Shown: positions 7,968 through 17,500, counted from the first letter of the stretch. The stretch: DNA of 36,959 nt from Firmicutes bacterium UBA1393 (GCA_002305255.1 DBQN01000008.1:1-36959); one strand, 5' to 3'. Notes: generated from the letters alone by a model not told the origin. A program made the numbers and translations.

Positions 7968-8828
7968 ATGGAACAAGTTGTGACCACTAATCGTTCCTGG
8001 GCGCGCGTGCGGCGGCTGATGGAGAAGCGGCGTCTCGTCTTCGTGGGCGGTGCGATCATCCTCGTGATCCTGCTCATGGCCGTGTTTGCCGGCGTACTGA
8101 CGGATATTGACCCGAACAAGCTTGCTGTCGCTAAGCGGCTTCGTCCGCCGAGCGCAGAGCATATCATGGGCACCGACGAGTTCGGACGGGATGTGTTCAG
8201 CCGTCTCCTCTATGGCGCCAGGTTGTCGATGACCATCGGCCTGTCGGTGGTGGCCATTTCAACGGTATTCGGCACGCTGCTGGGGCTCGTGGCAGGCTAC
8301 TACCGCGCCGCCGACAACGTGATAATGCGCATCATGGACGGCATGATGGCGTTCCCCGATATCCTACTCGCCATCGCGATGATGGCCTCCCTCGGCCCGA
8401 GCGTGGCCAATGTAGTAATCTCCCTGGGCACTGTGTGCACGCCGCGCGTGGCGCGCGTCGTGAGAAGTGCGGCCCTGACCATCCGCGAAACCGAGTATGT
8501 GGAGGCAGCACGTGCCGTGGGCGTCAGACCCGGTGCGATCCTGCTCAAGCACGTGCTTCCGAACGCGGTGTCGCCCATTATCGTGCAGGCGACATTCACC
8601 TTCGCTAACTCGGTGCTGGCCGAGGCGTCGCTGAGCTTCCTCGGCGTGGGCGTGCCGCCCTACGTGCCGAGCTGGGGCATGATGCTGTCGAGCGCCAGGT
8701 CGTATATGGTGCAGGCATCGTGGATGATGATCTGGCCCGGTCTCGCCATTGTCGTGACGGTGCTCGGCCTCAATCTGCTGGGCGATGGCCTTCGCGACAT
8801 GCTCGACCCCAGGCTGCGGAACCTTTAG
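7968..8828 (+). CDS. dppC: ABC transporter permease, DppC/OppC type
   Basis: A 286-residue permease. An N-terminal cytoplasmic segment and the first helix (LVFVGGAIILVILLMAVFAGVL) precede HIMGTDEFGRDVFSRLLYGARLSM, the hallmark of DppC/OppC. The EAA loop reads TEYVEAARAVGVRPGAILLKHVLPNAVSPIIV, and ASLSFLGVGVPPYVPSWGMML near the C terminus is also typical. The ATG at 7968 is preferred over upstream in-frame codons inside dppB because the family begins here; GAGG at 7962-7965 is a weak, close binding site, so translational coupling to dppB is likely. Confidence 0.9.
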   Translation: MEQVVTTNRSWARVRRLMEKRRLVFVGGAIILVILLMAVFAGVLTDIDPNKLAVAKRLRPPSAEHIMGTDEFGRDVFSRLLYGARLSMTIGLSVVAISTVFGTLLGLVAGYYRAADNVIMRIMDGMMAFPDILLAIAMMASLGPSVANVVISLGTVCTPRVARVVRSAALTIRETEYVEAARAVGVRPGAILLKHVLPNAVSPIIVQATFTFANSVLAEASLSFLGVGVPPYVPSWGMMLSSARSYMVQASWMMIWPGLAIVVTVLGLNLLGDGLRDMLDPRLRNL

Positions 8829-8883
8829 TCTCATAGCCACTGGAAAGTGGAAATCGACGTAATTGCATCGAGGTGCACGCTGT

Positions 8884-10542
8884 ATGTTTGACGTAATAAT
8901 TCGCAACGCGAAGATCGTAGACGGTTCAGGCAGCCCATGGTTCTACGGCGATGTCGGGGTGATCGGTGACAGAATCGCGGCAGTTGCGCCACATCTTGAT
9001 GGCACCGCCGCCCGCGTCATCGATGCCGGCGGGCGTGTCGTCAGCCCAGGTCTCATCGATATGCATTGCCACGATGACATTGTGTGCCTGCGCGACGAAG
9101 CCGAGCTGGCCAAGACGCGCCAGGGAGTGACCACCGTGGTCACAGGCAACTGCGGATTCTCGACCTTCCCCATCTCGACGGACGCACCGGAGCTCAGTCT
9201 CAAACACCTGGCGTCGGCCAGCGGCGAGGTGACGGCCGATGTGATGATCGGTTCCTTTGCCGACTACAAGGCGAAGATCGACCGCGACGGCAGCCTGGTG
9301 AACGCGGCCGGTCTTGTAGGCCATGGATCCATCAGGGTGGCTGTGATGGGCTATGAGCAGCGCGATCCCAGCGCGGCAGAGCTCAAAGCCATGATGGATA
9401 TGACCGACGAGGCCCTGGCACAGGGCGCGTTGGGGTTGTCGCTGGGTCTGCTATACATTCCAGACGCATATGCAGGCACTGACGAGCTCGCCGCGTTGTC
9501 GCAGGTGGTGGCGGCCAGGGGCGGCCTGGTGGCAGCACACGTGCGCACGTATGAGACTTACCTTCTGGACTCGGTCAACGAGTTCATCGAGATCCTGAAG
9601 CGCTCCGGCGCGCGGGCGCAGCTTTCGCACCTTCAGTCGGGCGGCCGCTCCAACTGGGGCAAGGTCAACGATGTGTTGCGGCTGATGGAGGAAGTGCGCG
9701 AGCAGGGCATCGACATCACATGTGACATGTATTCGTATGCGGCAGGCAGCACGGCCCTGAGCACGCTGTTCCCGCCGTGGACGCAGGAGCATGGCGGAGT
9801 GGCCCGCCTCACCGAGCTGCTCAAGGACCCGGCGACGCGTGAGCGGATCCGCCGCGACACGGAGCTCGGCGACGGCAGCAAGCTGTGGGAGGCCAAGATC
9901 CCGCTCATCGGCTACGATCGCATCGCTGTGGCTTCGGTTGTGAACCCTGCGTTCCACCACTGCCAGGGCCACACCCTGGCTGAACTCGGCGTCGAGCTGG
10001 GGAGAGATCCCTTCGATATCCTCGTCGACCTGGTGTGTGAAGACAACGGCCGGTCTACAGGAGTCATGCATTCCCTCGACCCGAATGACATCGAGTCGGT
10101 GTTCAAGTCGCCGCTGCATGTGCCATGTTCCGACGGCATGTGGACAGAGAACGGCAATCCCCACCCGAGGCATTTCGGCGCGTTCGCCAGGGTGATCAAG
10201 CTGTTCGTCCGCGAGCGCGGGCTGCTCACCCTGGAGGAAGCGGTGAGGAAGATGACATCGCTGCCCGCACAGCGCCTTGGGCTGATGGATACCGGTCTGC
10301 TTCGCGCGGGCATGAGAGCTGATATCGCGATATTCGATCCTTATATAGTGGAAGACAGGGCAACGTTCGATCAGCCCCGCCAGTTGGCCGAGGGGTTCTC
10401 GCACGTCATCGTCAACGGCAAGCTCGTGCTGGAAGACGGCGAGCTCACTGGTGCGAGACCGGGTAGGGCCCTGACCGCGATGGGTCAGGCGACGAGTAAC
10501 GGCGGCGCGGCATGCGGCTGCGGCTGCGGCTGCGATAGATAA
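8884..10542 (+). CDS. N-acyl-D-amino-acid deacylase (D-aminoacylase), amidohydrolase superfamily
   Basis: A 552-residue metal-dependent amidohydrolase that hydrolyses N-acyl-D-amino acids to a carboxylate and a D-amino acid. Family marks include the start FDVIIRNAKIVDGSGSPWFYGDVGVIGDRIAAV, VSPGLIDMHCHDD (metal site, HCHDD where HTHYD is common), TVVTGNCGFS, GLSLGLLYIPDAYAGTDELAAL, AAHVRTYE, QLSHLQSGG and the end strand GFSHVIVNGKLVLEDGELTGARPGRAL. The ATG at 8884 is chosen over TTG 8863 because GAGGTG ends 8 bases before it. An odd tail ends the protein: alternating Gly and Cys just before the stop, encoded by GGCTGC repeats. It sits between the importer permeases and the PLP enzyme that could use its product. 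Confidence 0.9.
   Translation: MFDVIIRNAKIVDGSGSPWFYGDVGVIGDRIAAVAPHLDGTAARVIDAGGRVVSPGLIDMHCHDDIVCLRDEAELAKTRQGVTTVVTGNCGFSTFPISTDAPELSLKHLASASGEVTADVMIGSFADYKAKIDRDGSLVNAAGLVGHGSIRVAVMGYEQRDPSAAELKAMMDMTDEALAQGALGLSLGLLYIPDAYAGTDELAALSQVVAARGGLVAAHVRTYETYLLDSVNEFIEILKRSGARAQLSHLQSGGRSNWGKVNDVLRLMEEVREQGIDITCDMYSYAAGSTALSTLFPPWTQEHGGVARLTELLKDPATRERIRRDTELGDGSKLWEAKIPLIGYDRIAVASVVNPAFHHCQGHTLAELGVELGRDPFDILVDLVCEDNGRSTGVMHSLDPNDIESVFKSPLHVPCSDGMWTENGNPHPRHFGAFARVIKLFVRERGLLTLEEAVRKMTSLPAQRLGLMDTGLLRAGMRADIAIFDPYIVEDRATFDQPRQLAEGFSHVIVNGKLVLEDGELTGARPGRALTAMGQATSNGGAACGCGCGCDR
10507..10536 (+). repeat. GGCTGC tandem hexamer encoding a Gly-Cys tail
   Basis: Iterated GGCTGC units at the very 3' end of the deacylase gene give alternating Cys and Gly residues immediately before the stop. 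This is probably a simple-sequence expansion; a metal- or redox-active tail is possible but unsupported. Confidence 0.6.
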
Positions 10543-10561
10543 GTATGGAGGGGGTGCCGAA

Positions 10562-11773
10562 ATGGCATATGTGGAAGCCAGAGTGGACCAGCTGGATACG
10601 CCGGCTGCCCTCATTGATTACGATGTGATGCTCCGCAACATACAGACGATGGCCGACAGGGCCGCGCAGGGCGGAGTGAAGATTCGGCCGCATACGAAGA
10701 CACACAAGTCGCCCCTCATAGCCCATCTCCAGCTCAAGAATGGAGCGTCGGGCATCACCGTGGCCAAGATCGGCGAGGCCGAGGTCATGGCAGAGGCGGG
10801 CATCGACGATATCCTCGTGGCCTACCCCATCATCGGTGAGGTAAAGGCATCGCGCCTGCTCAACCTGAGGAACTGGGTGCCCAGGCTGGCCTGCACCGTC
10901 GACAGCGTGGAGGGTGCGCTGGGCCTGTCAGAGGCAGTGCGCAGCTCCAACGTGCGCTCGGAGGAGCCCCTCGACGTATACATCGAGGTGGACGTCGGGC
11001 TGAAGCGCGTGGGCCTGCCGGCCGGCGCCGACGTGGTGCGCCTGGCGGCGGCGATAAAAGACCTGCCTGGCATCAAGATCAGGGGCATCCTGACCCACGC
11101 CGGCCACGCCCACTCAGCGACCAACGCCGAGGAGCTGCTGGCCATCGCGCGCACCGAGGCGGGGCTCATGGTCGACACAGCGCGGATGCTGCGGGAGGCC
11201 GGGATTCCGGTGGAGGAAGTCAGTATCGGTTCTACGCCGACATCGTGCGTCATCGACAGGCTCGAGGGGATCACCGAGATCAGGCCGGGCACCTACGTGT
11301 TTAACGATACCGATCTCGTGGCGCTCGGCGTGGCAACGCTTGCTGACTGCGCGTTGTCGGTGCTGGCCACTGTGGTAAGCCGCCCGGCCGACGATCGCAT
11401 CGTGTTTGACGCAGGCACAAAGACGCTTTCCGGCGACAAGCCCGGCGAGCCGGTGATACCAGGCCATGGCCTCGTCAAGGGGCAGCCCGACATCTGGATC
11501 GAGCGGCTCAACGAAGAGCACGCGATGGCCCGGATCAAGCCGGGAGTCACGGCGAAGTGGCAGCTGCCGACGGGCGCCGGCGCCGGCGCCGGGGCCGGGG
11601 TCGGGGCCGCGGCGGCCGCAACGAGCTCCAAGCTTCCCTCCATCGGCGACAAGGTGGAGATCGTGCCGAACCACGCCTGCGTTGTAAGTAACCTGTTCGA
11701 CCGGTTCTTCGTGGTGCGCGACGGCCTAGTGGTGGGCGAGTGGCGCGTTCAGGGCCGCGGAAAGCTGGCCTGA
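10562..11773 (+). CDS. D-serine dehydratase/D-threonine aldolase-like PLP enzyme (DSD1 family)
   Basis: A 403-residue fold-type III PLP enzyme with an alanine-racemase-like N-terminal barrel and a metal-binding C-terminal domain. LDTPAALIDYDVMLRNI opens the barrel; RPHTKTHKSP holds the PLP lysine at Lys46; THAGHAH lies at 178-184 and SIGSTPTS, the phosphate loop, at 221-228. PNHACVVSNLFD carries the metal ligands His371 and Cys373. The His-x-Cys pair matches the zinc site known for D-serine dehydratase, where D-threonine aldolases have His-x-Asp. Family members eliminate from or cleave D-beta-hydroxy amino acids; D-glucosaminate would fit. A Gly-Ala-rich insert (338-356) lies just before the metal domain. 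GGAGGGGG precedes ATG 10562. The neighbouring deacylase could supply the D-amino acid and RidA could process the product. Confidence 0.87.
   Translation: MAYVEARVDQLDTPAALIDYDVMLRNIQTMADRAAQGGVKIRPHTKTHKSPLIAHLQLKNGASGITVAKIGEAEVMAEAGIDDILVAYPIIGEVKASRLLNLRNWVPRLACTVDSVEGALGLSEAVRSSNVRSEEPLDVYIEVDVGLKRVGLPAGADVVRLAAAIKDLPGIKIRGILTHAGHAHSATNAEELLAIARTEAGLMVDTARMLREAGIPVEEVSIGSTPTSCVIDRLEGITEIRPGTYVFNDTDLVALGVATLADCALSVLATVVSRPADDRIVFDAGTKTLSGDKPGEPVIPGHGLVKGQPDIWIERLNEEHAMARIKPGVTAKWQLPTGAGAGAGAGVGAAAAATSSKLPSIGDKVEIVPNHACVVSNLFDRFFVVRDGLVVGEWRVQGRGKLA
11572..11625 (+). repeat. GCCGGC-type simple repeat encoding a Gly-Ala linker
   Basis: Iterated GGCGCC/GCCGGG units inside the PLP enzyme gene encode alternating Gly-Ala followed by a run of Ala. 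The tract separates the barrel from the C-terminal metal-binding domain and is not part of the recognisable family fold. Confidence 0.7.
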
Positions 11774-11824
11774 GGCTGGCTTGACGCGCGCAGGCCTTAA
11801 ACGATAAGGAGGTGGCCGGAAAGC

Positions 11825-12795
<971 letters not shown>

Positions 12796-12799
<4 letters not shown>

Positions 12800-13767
12800 G
12801 TCAGGCACTTGTTGAAGTGAAGGGTCTGGTCAAGCATTTCCCGCTTCAGCGGCGGCTGTTCTCGACAGCCCCGGTGGCCGTAGTGAGGGCCGTCGATGGC
12901 GTCAGCTTCGACATCCGGCGCGGTGAGACCCTGGGCCTGGTAGGCGAGAGTGGATGTGGCAAGTCCACCACCGGCAGAATGTTGCTGCGCCTCATCGAGC
13001 CTACGTCCGGCACGATGAAGTTTGACGGCGTCGATGTGGCCGGCCTTGGCCCGGAGCAGCTTAGGGAGTGCAGGCGCAACATGCAGATCGTGTTTCAGGA
13101 TCCGTACGCGTCGCTCAACCCGAGGATGACGGTGGAGCGCACCGTGTCAGAGCCCCTGGAGGTGCACGGAATCGCATCCGGCGAAGAGAAGCGCCGGCGC
13201 GTGCGTGAGCTGCTGGAGCTGGTCGGGCTGTCGTCATACCACGCGAAGCGCTATCCCCACGAGTTCAGCGGCGGGCAGAGGCAGAGGATAGGTATCGCCC
13301 GGGCCCTCGCAGTAAACCCCAAGTTCGTTGTGTGCGACGAGCCGGTGTCGGCGCTGGACGTGTCTATCCAGGCACAGGTGCTCAACTTGCTGCAAGACCT
13401 ACAGGAGCAGCTGGGGCTGACGTATCTCTTCATCTCACACAACCTGAGCGTGATCGAGCATGTAAGCGACAGGGTGGCCGTGATGTACCTGGGCAAGATC
13501 GTCGAGCTGGCGGCCAAAGACGACCTCTATGCCGCCCCCAAGCACCCTTACACCAGAGCGCTGATGTCGGCGGTGCCCGTCACCGACCGCGAGCAGCGCA
13601 AGAAGCGAATCATGCTGGAAGGCGATGTGCCCAGCCCGATCAATCCGCCGTCAGGCTGCAGGTTCCACACGAGATGCTCCATGGCGACGGACGTCTGCCG
13701 CGAGCAAGAGCCTGAGCTCCTTGACGTCGGCGGCGGTCACTGGGTCGCGTGCCATCTATGCCAGTGA
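12796..13767 (+). CDS. dppF: ABC transporter ATP-binding protein, DppF/OppF type
   Basis: A 323-residue partner ATPase. It opens with LVEVKGLVKHFPLQRRLFST, typical of OppF/DppF. Walker A is GESGCGKS, the Q loop is VFQDPYASLNPRMT, the signature is FSGGQRQR and Walker B is FVVCDEPVSALDVS. The cysteine-rich C terminus is CRFHTRCSMATDVCRE. The GTG at 12796 overlaps the dppD stop (GTGA) and has GGGGAGG at 12782-12788, so translation is probably coupled. With DppBCD and the receptor it makes a complete importer. Confidence 0.9.
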
Positions 13768-13783
13768 TAGGTAGGTCATACAA

Positions 13784-14593
13784 GTGGCAGCAGTACTAGA
13801 CGAACACCATGGCGGCCTCGCGAATCAGGGCATAACGAGCGTGCTCAGGGCGCTCGACATGATTGAGCTTGTCGCCCACGCCGACGGCGAAGTCGGCGTC
13901 ACAGAGCTTGCTGCCAGGTGCGGGATGCACAAGAGCTCAGTGTCGCGCATCATGGCCACACTGGCATTGCGCGGATATGTGAGACAGAACCCCGACACAG
14001 GCAGATACACCCTCGGCCTCCACCTGGCGGAGCTCGGATCTGCGTGCCTGGCCAAGGTGGATATGAGACAGGTGGCCAAGCCTTACATCGAGGAGCTGCG
14101 CAGGGAAACAGGCGAGACCGTGCACCTGGCTGTGATCATGGACAGCTCCATGGTGTACATCGACAAGTCGGAGTCAGAGCATGTGCTGGGGATGAAGTCG
14201 AGGGTGGGTGCGTCAGTGCCTCTGCACTGCACCGGTCTGGGCAAAGCACTCTGCGCCTTCCTTCCCGAGGACTTCGTGCTGGCGCGACTTCAGCGGGCGG
14301 GGATGACGAAGTTCACGTCTAACACCATCACAGATGTGGACGATTTCCTCGCGTGCCTTGCCAGGATCCGCGAATGCGGCTACGCATTCGACGACGAGGA
14401 GCATGAAGAGGGCATACGCTGCGTGGCAGTGCCCGTCATGGACCACGCGGGACGAGCCGTCGCCGCCGTGAGCGCCTCAGGTCCCACCGTGCGCGTGTCG
14501 CGCGAGCGTCTGCACGAGATGATCCCTCTTGTTGCCGAGACAGGCCGGAAGATCTCTGCCGCGCTGGGCCTTCGGGGCGGCGGCAGGTTGTAG
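13784..14593 (+). CDS. IclR-family transcriptional regulator
   Basis: A 269-residue regulator with an N-terminal winged helix-turn-helix (GITSVLRALDMIELVAHADGEVGVTELAARCGMHKSSVSRIMATLALRGYV, about residues 17-67) and a C-terminal IclR effector domain. The latter includes HLAVIMDSSMVYIDKSES, VPLHCTGLGKALCAFL and GYAFDDEEHEEGIRCVAVPV. IclR proteins of the KdgR subgroup control 2-keto-3-deoxygluconate metabolism, and this gene closes a cluster containing KdgK, so local control is likely though no operator could be assigned. The GTG at 13784 is 16 bases after dppF; its ribosome binding site is weak (TAGGTAGG). Confidence 0.87.
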   Translation: MAAVLDEHHGGLANQGITSVLRALDMIELVAHADGEVGVTELAARCGMHKSSVSRIMATLALRGYVRQNPDTGRYTLGLHLAELGSACLAKVDMRQVAKPYIEELRRETGETVHLAVIMDSSMVYIDKSESEHVLGMKSRVGASVPLHCTGLGKALCAFLPEDFVLARLQRAGMTKFTSNTITDVDDFLACLARIRECGYAFDDEEHEEGIRCVAVPVMDHAGRAVAAVSASGPTVRVSRERLHEMIPLVAETGRKISAALGLRGGGRL

Positions 14594-15307
14594 GCCCCGT
14601 CCGTAAGGAACCCTTCGAACATGGCGCCTGGGGTTCGCTAGCGCTGATCGTGGCATGCCCACATCCGGGGCGCTCGGGGCCAGAGATGGCGGCTTTTCGG
14701 TGTTTGGCGCCGCGAACTGCCTAGCTACCGGTGTCTCAGTATGTGTCAGATGGCACCCACACAGGCTCTGGCGATGTAACATGAGATAATCGCGACTGGA
14801 GTCACGGTGGTAAGGGAGCGGTGTCCATGTCCTGAAGGGAGCACAAGTGGAGGCCGAGAGTAGACCAGTTCAAGGCCAGCGGGTTGAGCCAGCTTGAATC
14901 GTGCGAGCTGCATGGCGTTGACCGCAAGCAGGCGCCGAATGGCGTGAGCAGGTTCGGGCGCGCCGAGGAACAGCCGCCAGCCCCACGGAAGTGACCCGCT
15001 GCGGATCCGTTTCGGGCCCTTGTAGCTGGCCTGACCCATCCGTGGGTCGATTGGCCTCTGGAGTGACCCACCACTGGGTCACCCCCCCTACCGTCACTCC
15101 CCAACCCCGTCCAAAGGCGTCCGAGCCCGTCGCTGTGGGGCGCTGAGTGTGGTCGTCGATCATGCACTCTGCAGATCGCGCGGAGCCCGCCAAGTTCCTG
15201 CGGCTAGGGCCATGAGAGGATTATGGGTCATGTCACCTGACCGGAGGCCGTGTGGGTGCTGCTAGACGCACACGCATCTCGCCCTGTGGAGCCTGTCGCG
15301 GGCGCAA
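14594..15307. other. Gene-poor stretch with no supported gene
   Basis: About 0.7 kb without a convincing coding region on either strand: the open frames have shadow-like composition, no usable ribosome binding site and no recognisable motif. A minus-strand frame around 14860-14980 has some ordered residues (RRLLAVNAMQLARFKLAQ) that could be a decayed gene, but I cannot name it. GAACCC (14608-14613) and GGGTTC (14631-14636) may be a weak hairpin after the IclR gene. The main structure is a pair of palindromes listed separately. Confidence 0.5.
15033..15082. promoter_or_regulatory. Twin GACCCA-N4-TGGGTC palindromes
   Basis: GACCCATCCGTGGGTC at 15033-15048 and GACCCACCACTGGGTC at 15065-15080 (extended by GT and AC to 15063-15082) share the same 6-base arms. 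Their centres are 32 bases apart, about three helical turns. This geometry is typical of paired repressor or activator sites, but no gene start is close, so the role is unknown. Confidence 0.5.
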
Positions 15308-15337
15308 ACAGCCCCCACCGTAACCGGTGGGGGCTGT
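15308..15337 (-). terminator. Terminator of the M20 amidohydrolase gene
   Basis: ACAGCCCCCACCG (15308-15320) pairs perfectly with CGGTGGGGGCTGT (15325-15337) around a TAAC loop, a 13-base stem lying 48 bases past the stop of the minus-strand amidohydrolase gene. A short TTT follows on that strand. Confidence 0.75.
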
Positions 15338-15385
15338 TCTGCTTGCTTAGGTTGATGGTGGTGAGCTCTACGCGTGTCGGATCAG

Positions 15386-16636
15386 CTAGTTGCTTCCTGC
15401 CTTTGCGATCTCCCAGTCGGCCCTGATGGTGGCCAGTAGCTCAGGGTCGTTGATGATCTGCAGGCCGGCGTCGGCCATGATCTTTGACGCGATGACGGCG
15501 GACTCAAGGCCGTAGTCGGTGATGGCTGCTGCCACCATGTCGCGCGAGTGGCCAGCGGGTGAGCCCGTTGGAGTCGGGGGCAGTCCGAACATCACGCACG
15601 GAATCGTGCTGGATGCGGTGCCGAAGTCGGTTGAAGCGGCGGCACCACCGGGCGTGGCCAACGGCAGCTCGCTAGGGAAGTAGGCCCTCGCCGTGGCTTG
15701 GAGCATGCTCATGAAGCTCGGCACGTTCACGACGTTGTCGTACTGCTTTATTGGAGAGATCGTGAGCTTGGTCTCAGTAGCGATGGCGGCCGCTTCAGCG
15801 ATGGCGTAGACCCGCTTTACGACGCTGTCTAGATATGGCCGCTCAGTGCCGCGCACGTAGAACCGGGCGCTGGCAGCCTCCGGGACGATGTTGGCCGCCT
15901 GTCCGCCATTGGTGACTATGCCATGGATCCTGGTGTCGGACTTGACGTGCTCGCGCAGGTACTCAACGCCGTTGAACAGCATCATTATGCCATCGAGGGC
16001 GCTTCGTCCTTCCCAGGGCGCGGAAGCGGCGTGACTTGCCTTGCCTTCGTAGGAGAAGTCCACTAGGTTCAGCGCCAGCGTGTAGCTTCCTATGGCGCCG
16101 CCGCCCGGGTGCATCTGCATGCCGACGTCGGCCCTGTTGAACAGGCCGGCGGCTGCCATGGGGATCTTGCCGGAAGTCGTTTCCTCAGCGGGACAGCCAA
16201 ACACGATCACGGTGGCAGGCGTGTCTCCGAGGTTCTTAGACAGTGCTATGGCCGCCCCCACGCAGGAAGCGGCAATCAGGTTGTGGCCGCAGCCATGGCC
16301 CAGCCCCTCCAGGGCGTCATACTCGGCCATGAACGAGACGGCGGTGCCGCCGCCTGCATTGTTGTAGGTGGCCACGAAGGCAGTCTCGAGGCCTGCCACG
16401 CCCAGCTCGATCTCGAAGCCGTTCTCTGAAAGCACGCCGGTGAGGAGCTCTACGGCCTTGAACTCCTGGTTGCCCAGTTCAGGGTTCTCATGGATGAACC
16501 GGGCCCAGCTGATGATCTCGTCTCGCATGGAGTCAACCGTGGCGCCAATGCCGGCGCTCCCCTGGGCAGTCGCGCCACCCACGACAAGGGCGAGCAGAGT
16601 GAAGGCGACCAGTATCGTTCTCAGAGCCAGTCTCAT
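15386..16636 (-). CDS. Exported M20D-type amidohydrolase/peptidase
   Basis: A 416-residue metal-dependent amidohydrolase of the AbgB/aminoacylase-like M20 group, which cleaves N-acyl or amide-linked amino acids. Metal and active-site marks are EYDALEGLGHGCGHN, AEETTSGK, MQMHPGGG, KASHAASAPWEGRSALD, TNGGQAANIVPE and STDFGTASSTIPCVMFGLPP. A clear signal peptide opens the protein (MRLALRTILVAFTLLALVVGGATAQG), so this copy should act outside the membrane, whereas characterised relatives such as AbgB are cytoplasmic. The ATG at 16636 follows AAGGAGGG. The gene stands alone, divergent from the tetR operon, with its own terminator. The substrate is unknown. Confidence 0.87.
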   Translation of the reverse strand: MRLALRTILVAFTLLALVVGGATAQGSAGIGATVDSMRDEIISWARFIHENPELGNQEFKAVELLTGVLSENGFEIELGVAGLETAFVATYNNAGGGTAVSFMAEYDALEGLGHGCGHNLIAASCVGAAIALSKNLGDTPATVIVFGCPAEETTSGKIPMAAAGLFNRADVGMQMHPGGGAIGSYTLALNLVDFSYEGKASHAASAPWEGRSALDGIMMLFNGVEYLREHVKSDTRIHGIVTNGGQAANIVPEAASARFYVRGTERPYLDSVVKRVYAIAEAAAIATETKLTISPIKQYDNVVNVPSFMSMLQATARAYFPSELPLATPGGAAASTDFGTASSTIPCVMFGLPPTPTGSPAGHSRDMVAAAITDYGLESAVIASKIMADAGLQIINDPELLATIRADWEIAKAGSN

Positions 16637-16721
16637 AGAACACCCTCCTTAAGATTTCTCTGGCACTACGAGTGGGGTAGTGGCGGTGTTCGCCGCGGGG
16701 GCGGGCTAGCCCTGCTAGAAA

Positions 16722-16737
16722 TGGCATCGAAATGCCA
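16722..16737. promoter_or_regulatory. Inverted repeat upstream of the M20 amidohydrolase gene
   Basis: TGGCAT (16722-16727) and ATGCCA (16732-16737) form a perfect dyad with a CGAA centre, 86-101 bases before the amidohydrolase start and about 160 before tetR. It may be an operator; no regulator can be assigned. Confidence 0.4.
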
Positions 16738-16839
16738 ATACATTGCAACACGATCATGTGGAGTTCGAGGCTTGCCGGGTTGTGCAGGTGACCGCCCGCC
16801 GCCGGTCAGCCTCGGCTGAAAAACCCCGTAAAATTGCGC

Positions 16840-16868
16840 TTGACGCGGCCGTCGTTCTGCGCTAAAGT
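16840..16868 (+). promoter_or_regulatory. Sigma-A-type promoter of the tetR operon
   Basis: The -35 TTGACG (16840-16845) and the -10 TAAAGT (16863-16868) are separated by exactly 17 bases, placing the transcript start near 16875, inside the downstream operator. Confidence 0.8.
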
Positions 16869-16896
16869 GTGAATGAACAAGAAAGGATTCATTCAC
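16869..16896 (+). promoter_or_regulatory. TetR-type operator overlapping transcription start and ribosome binding site
   Basis: GTGAATGAA (16869-16877) and TTCATTCAC (16888-16896) are perfect inverted arms separated by 10 bases that contain the ribosome binding site AAAGGA (16882-16887). The dyad begins one base after the -10 box and ends one base before the tetR ATG. Position and symmetry indicate autorepression by the encoded TetR protein. Confidence 0.8.
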
Positions 16897-16897
16897 C

Positions 16898-17500
16898 ATG
16901 CCTATCGGGGGTGCCCAGGTGGTCGACAAGAAAGCAGAGATCCTTCGTTGCGCTAGGGAGTTGTTCAGTTCCAGAGGCTTCAAAGACACCAACGTCGCCG
17001 ATATCATGAAGGCGGCCGGCTTCGGAACCGGCACCTTCTACAACTACTACTCCTCGAAAGACGAGCTCTTCATGGAGATCTACCTCGAGGAGAACGCCAA
17101 GCTCAAGAGGAAGATCATGGACGCCGTAGACCTGGATGCCGACCCTCCGAGCGTCATGCGGCAGGTCATGCTCATGAACCTCAGCGGCATGAACGCCAAC
17201 CCGATCCTGAATGAGTGGTACAACCACGACACCTTCGGCAAGATCGAACGCAAGTTCAGGCAGGCGCACGGCTTGGAACACATAGACTTTCTGTACCATG
17301 GCTTCACCGACTTGGTGAAGAGGTGGCAGGATGAGGGCAAGATGCGGAGCGACATCGATCCGTCTATGATCATGGCGATCTTCGGAGCCCTGCTCAATGT
17401 CGAGATGCACAAAGAAGAGATCGGCTTTCAGTACTTCCCGCATCTTCTGGACTATCTGGCGGAATTCACGATGGATGGTTTGACGCGCCCTGTGCGGTAA
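16898..17500 (+). CDS. TetR-family repressor, probably autoregulated
   Basis: A 200-residue repressor. The N-terminal TetR helix-turn-helix reads KKAEILRCARELFSSRGFKDTNVADIMKAAGFGTGTFYNYYSSKDELFMEIY (about residues 11-62). The remaining all-helical domain should bind an unknown ligand. The ATG at 16898 lies 10 bases after AAAGGA, inside a perfect inverted repeat that starts next to the -10 box, so negative autoregulation is very likely. It is followed at short distance by a membrane-anchored FMN-binding protein and a flavodoxin, which it presumably controls. Confidence 0.88.
   Translation: MPIGGAQVVDKKAEILRCARELFSSRGFKDTNVADIMKAAGFGTGTFYNYYSSKDELFMEIYLEENAKLKRKIMDAVDLDADPPSVMRQVMLMNLSGMNANPILNEWYNHDTFGKIERKFRQAHGLEHIDFLYHGFTDLVKRWQDEGKMRSDIDPSMIMAIFGALLNVEMHKEEIGFQYFPHLLDYLAEFTMDGLTRPVR

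Noticed and set aside
9451..10614. 387-codon minus-strand frame opposite the deacylase gene
   Set aside because: Shadow of the high-GC codon pattern of the deacylase; no recognisable domain.
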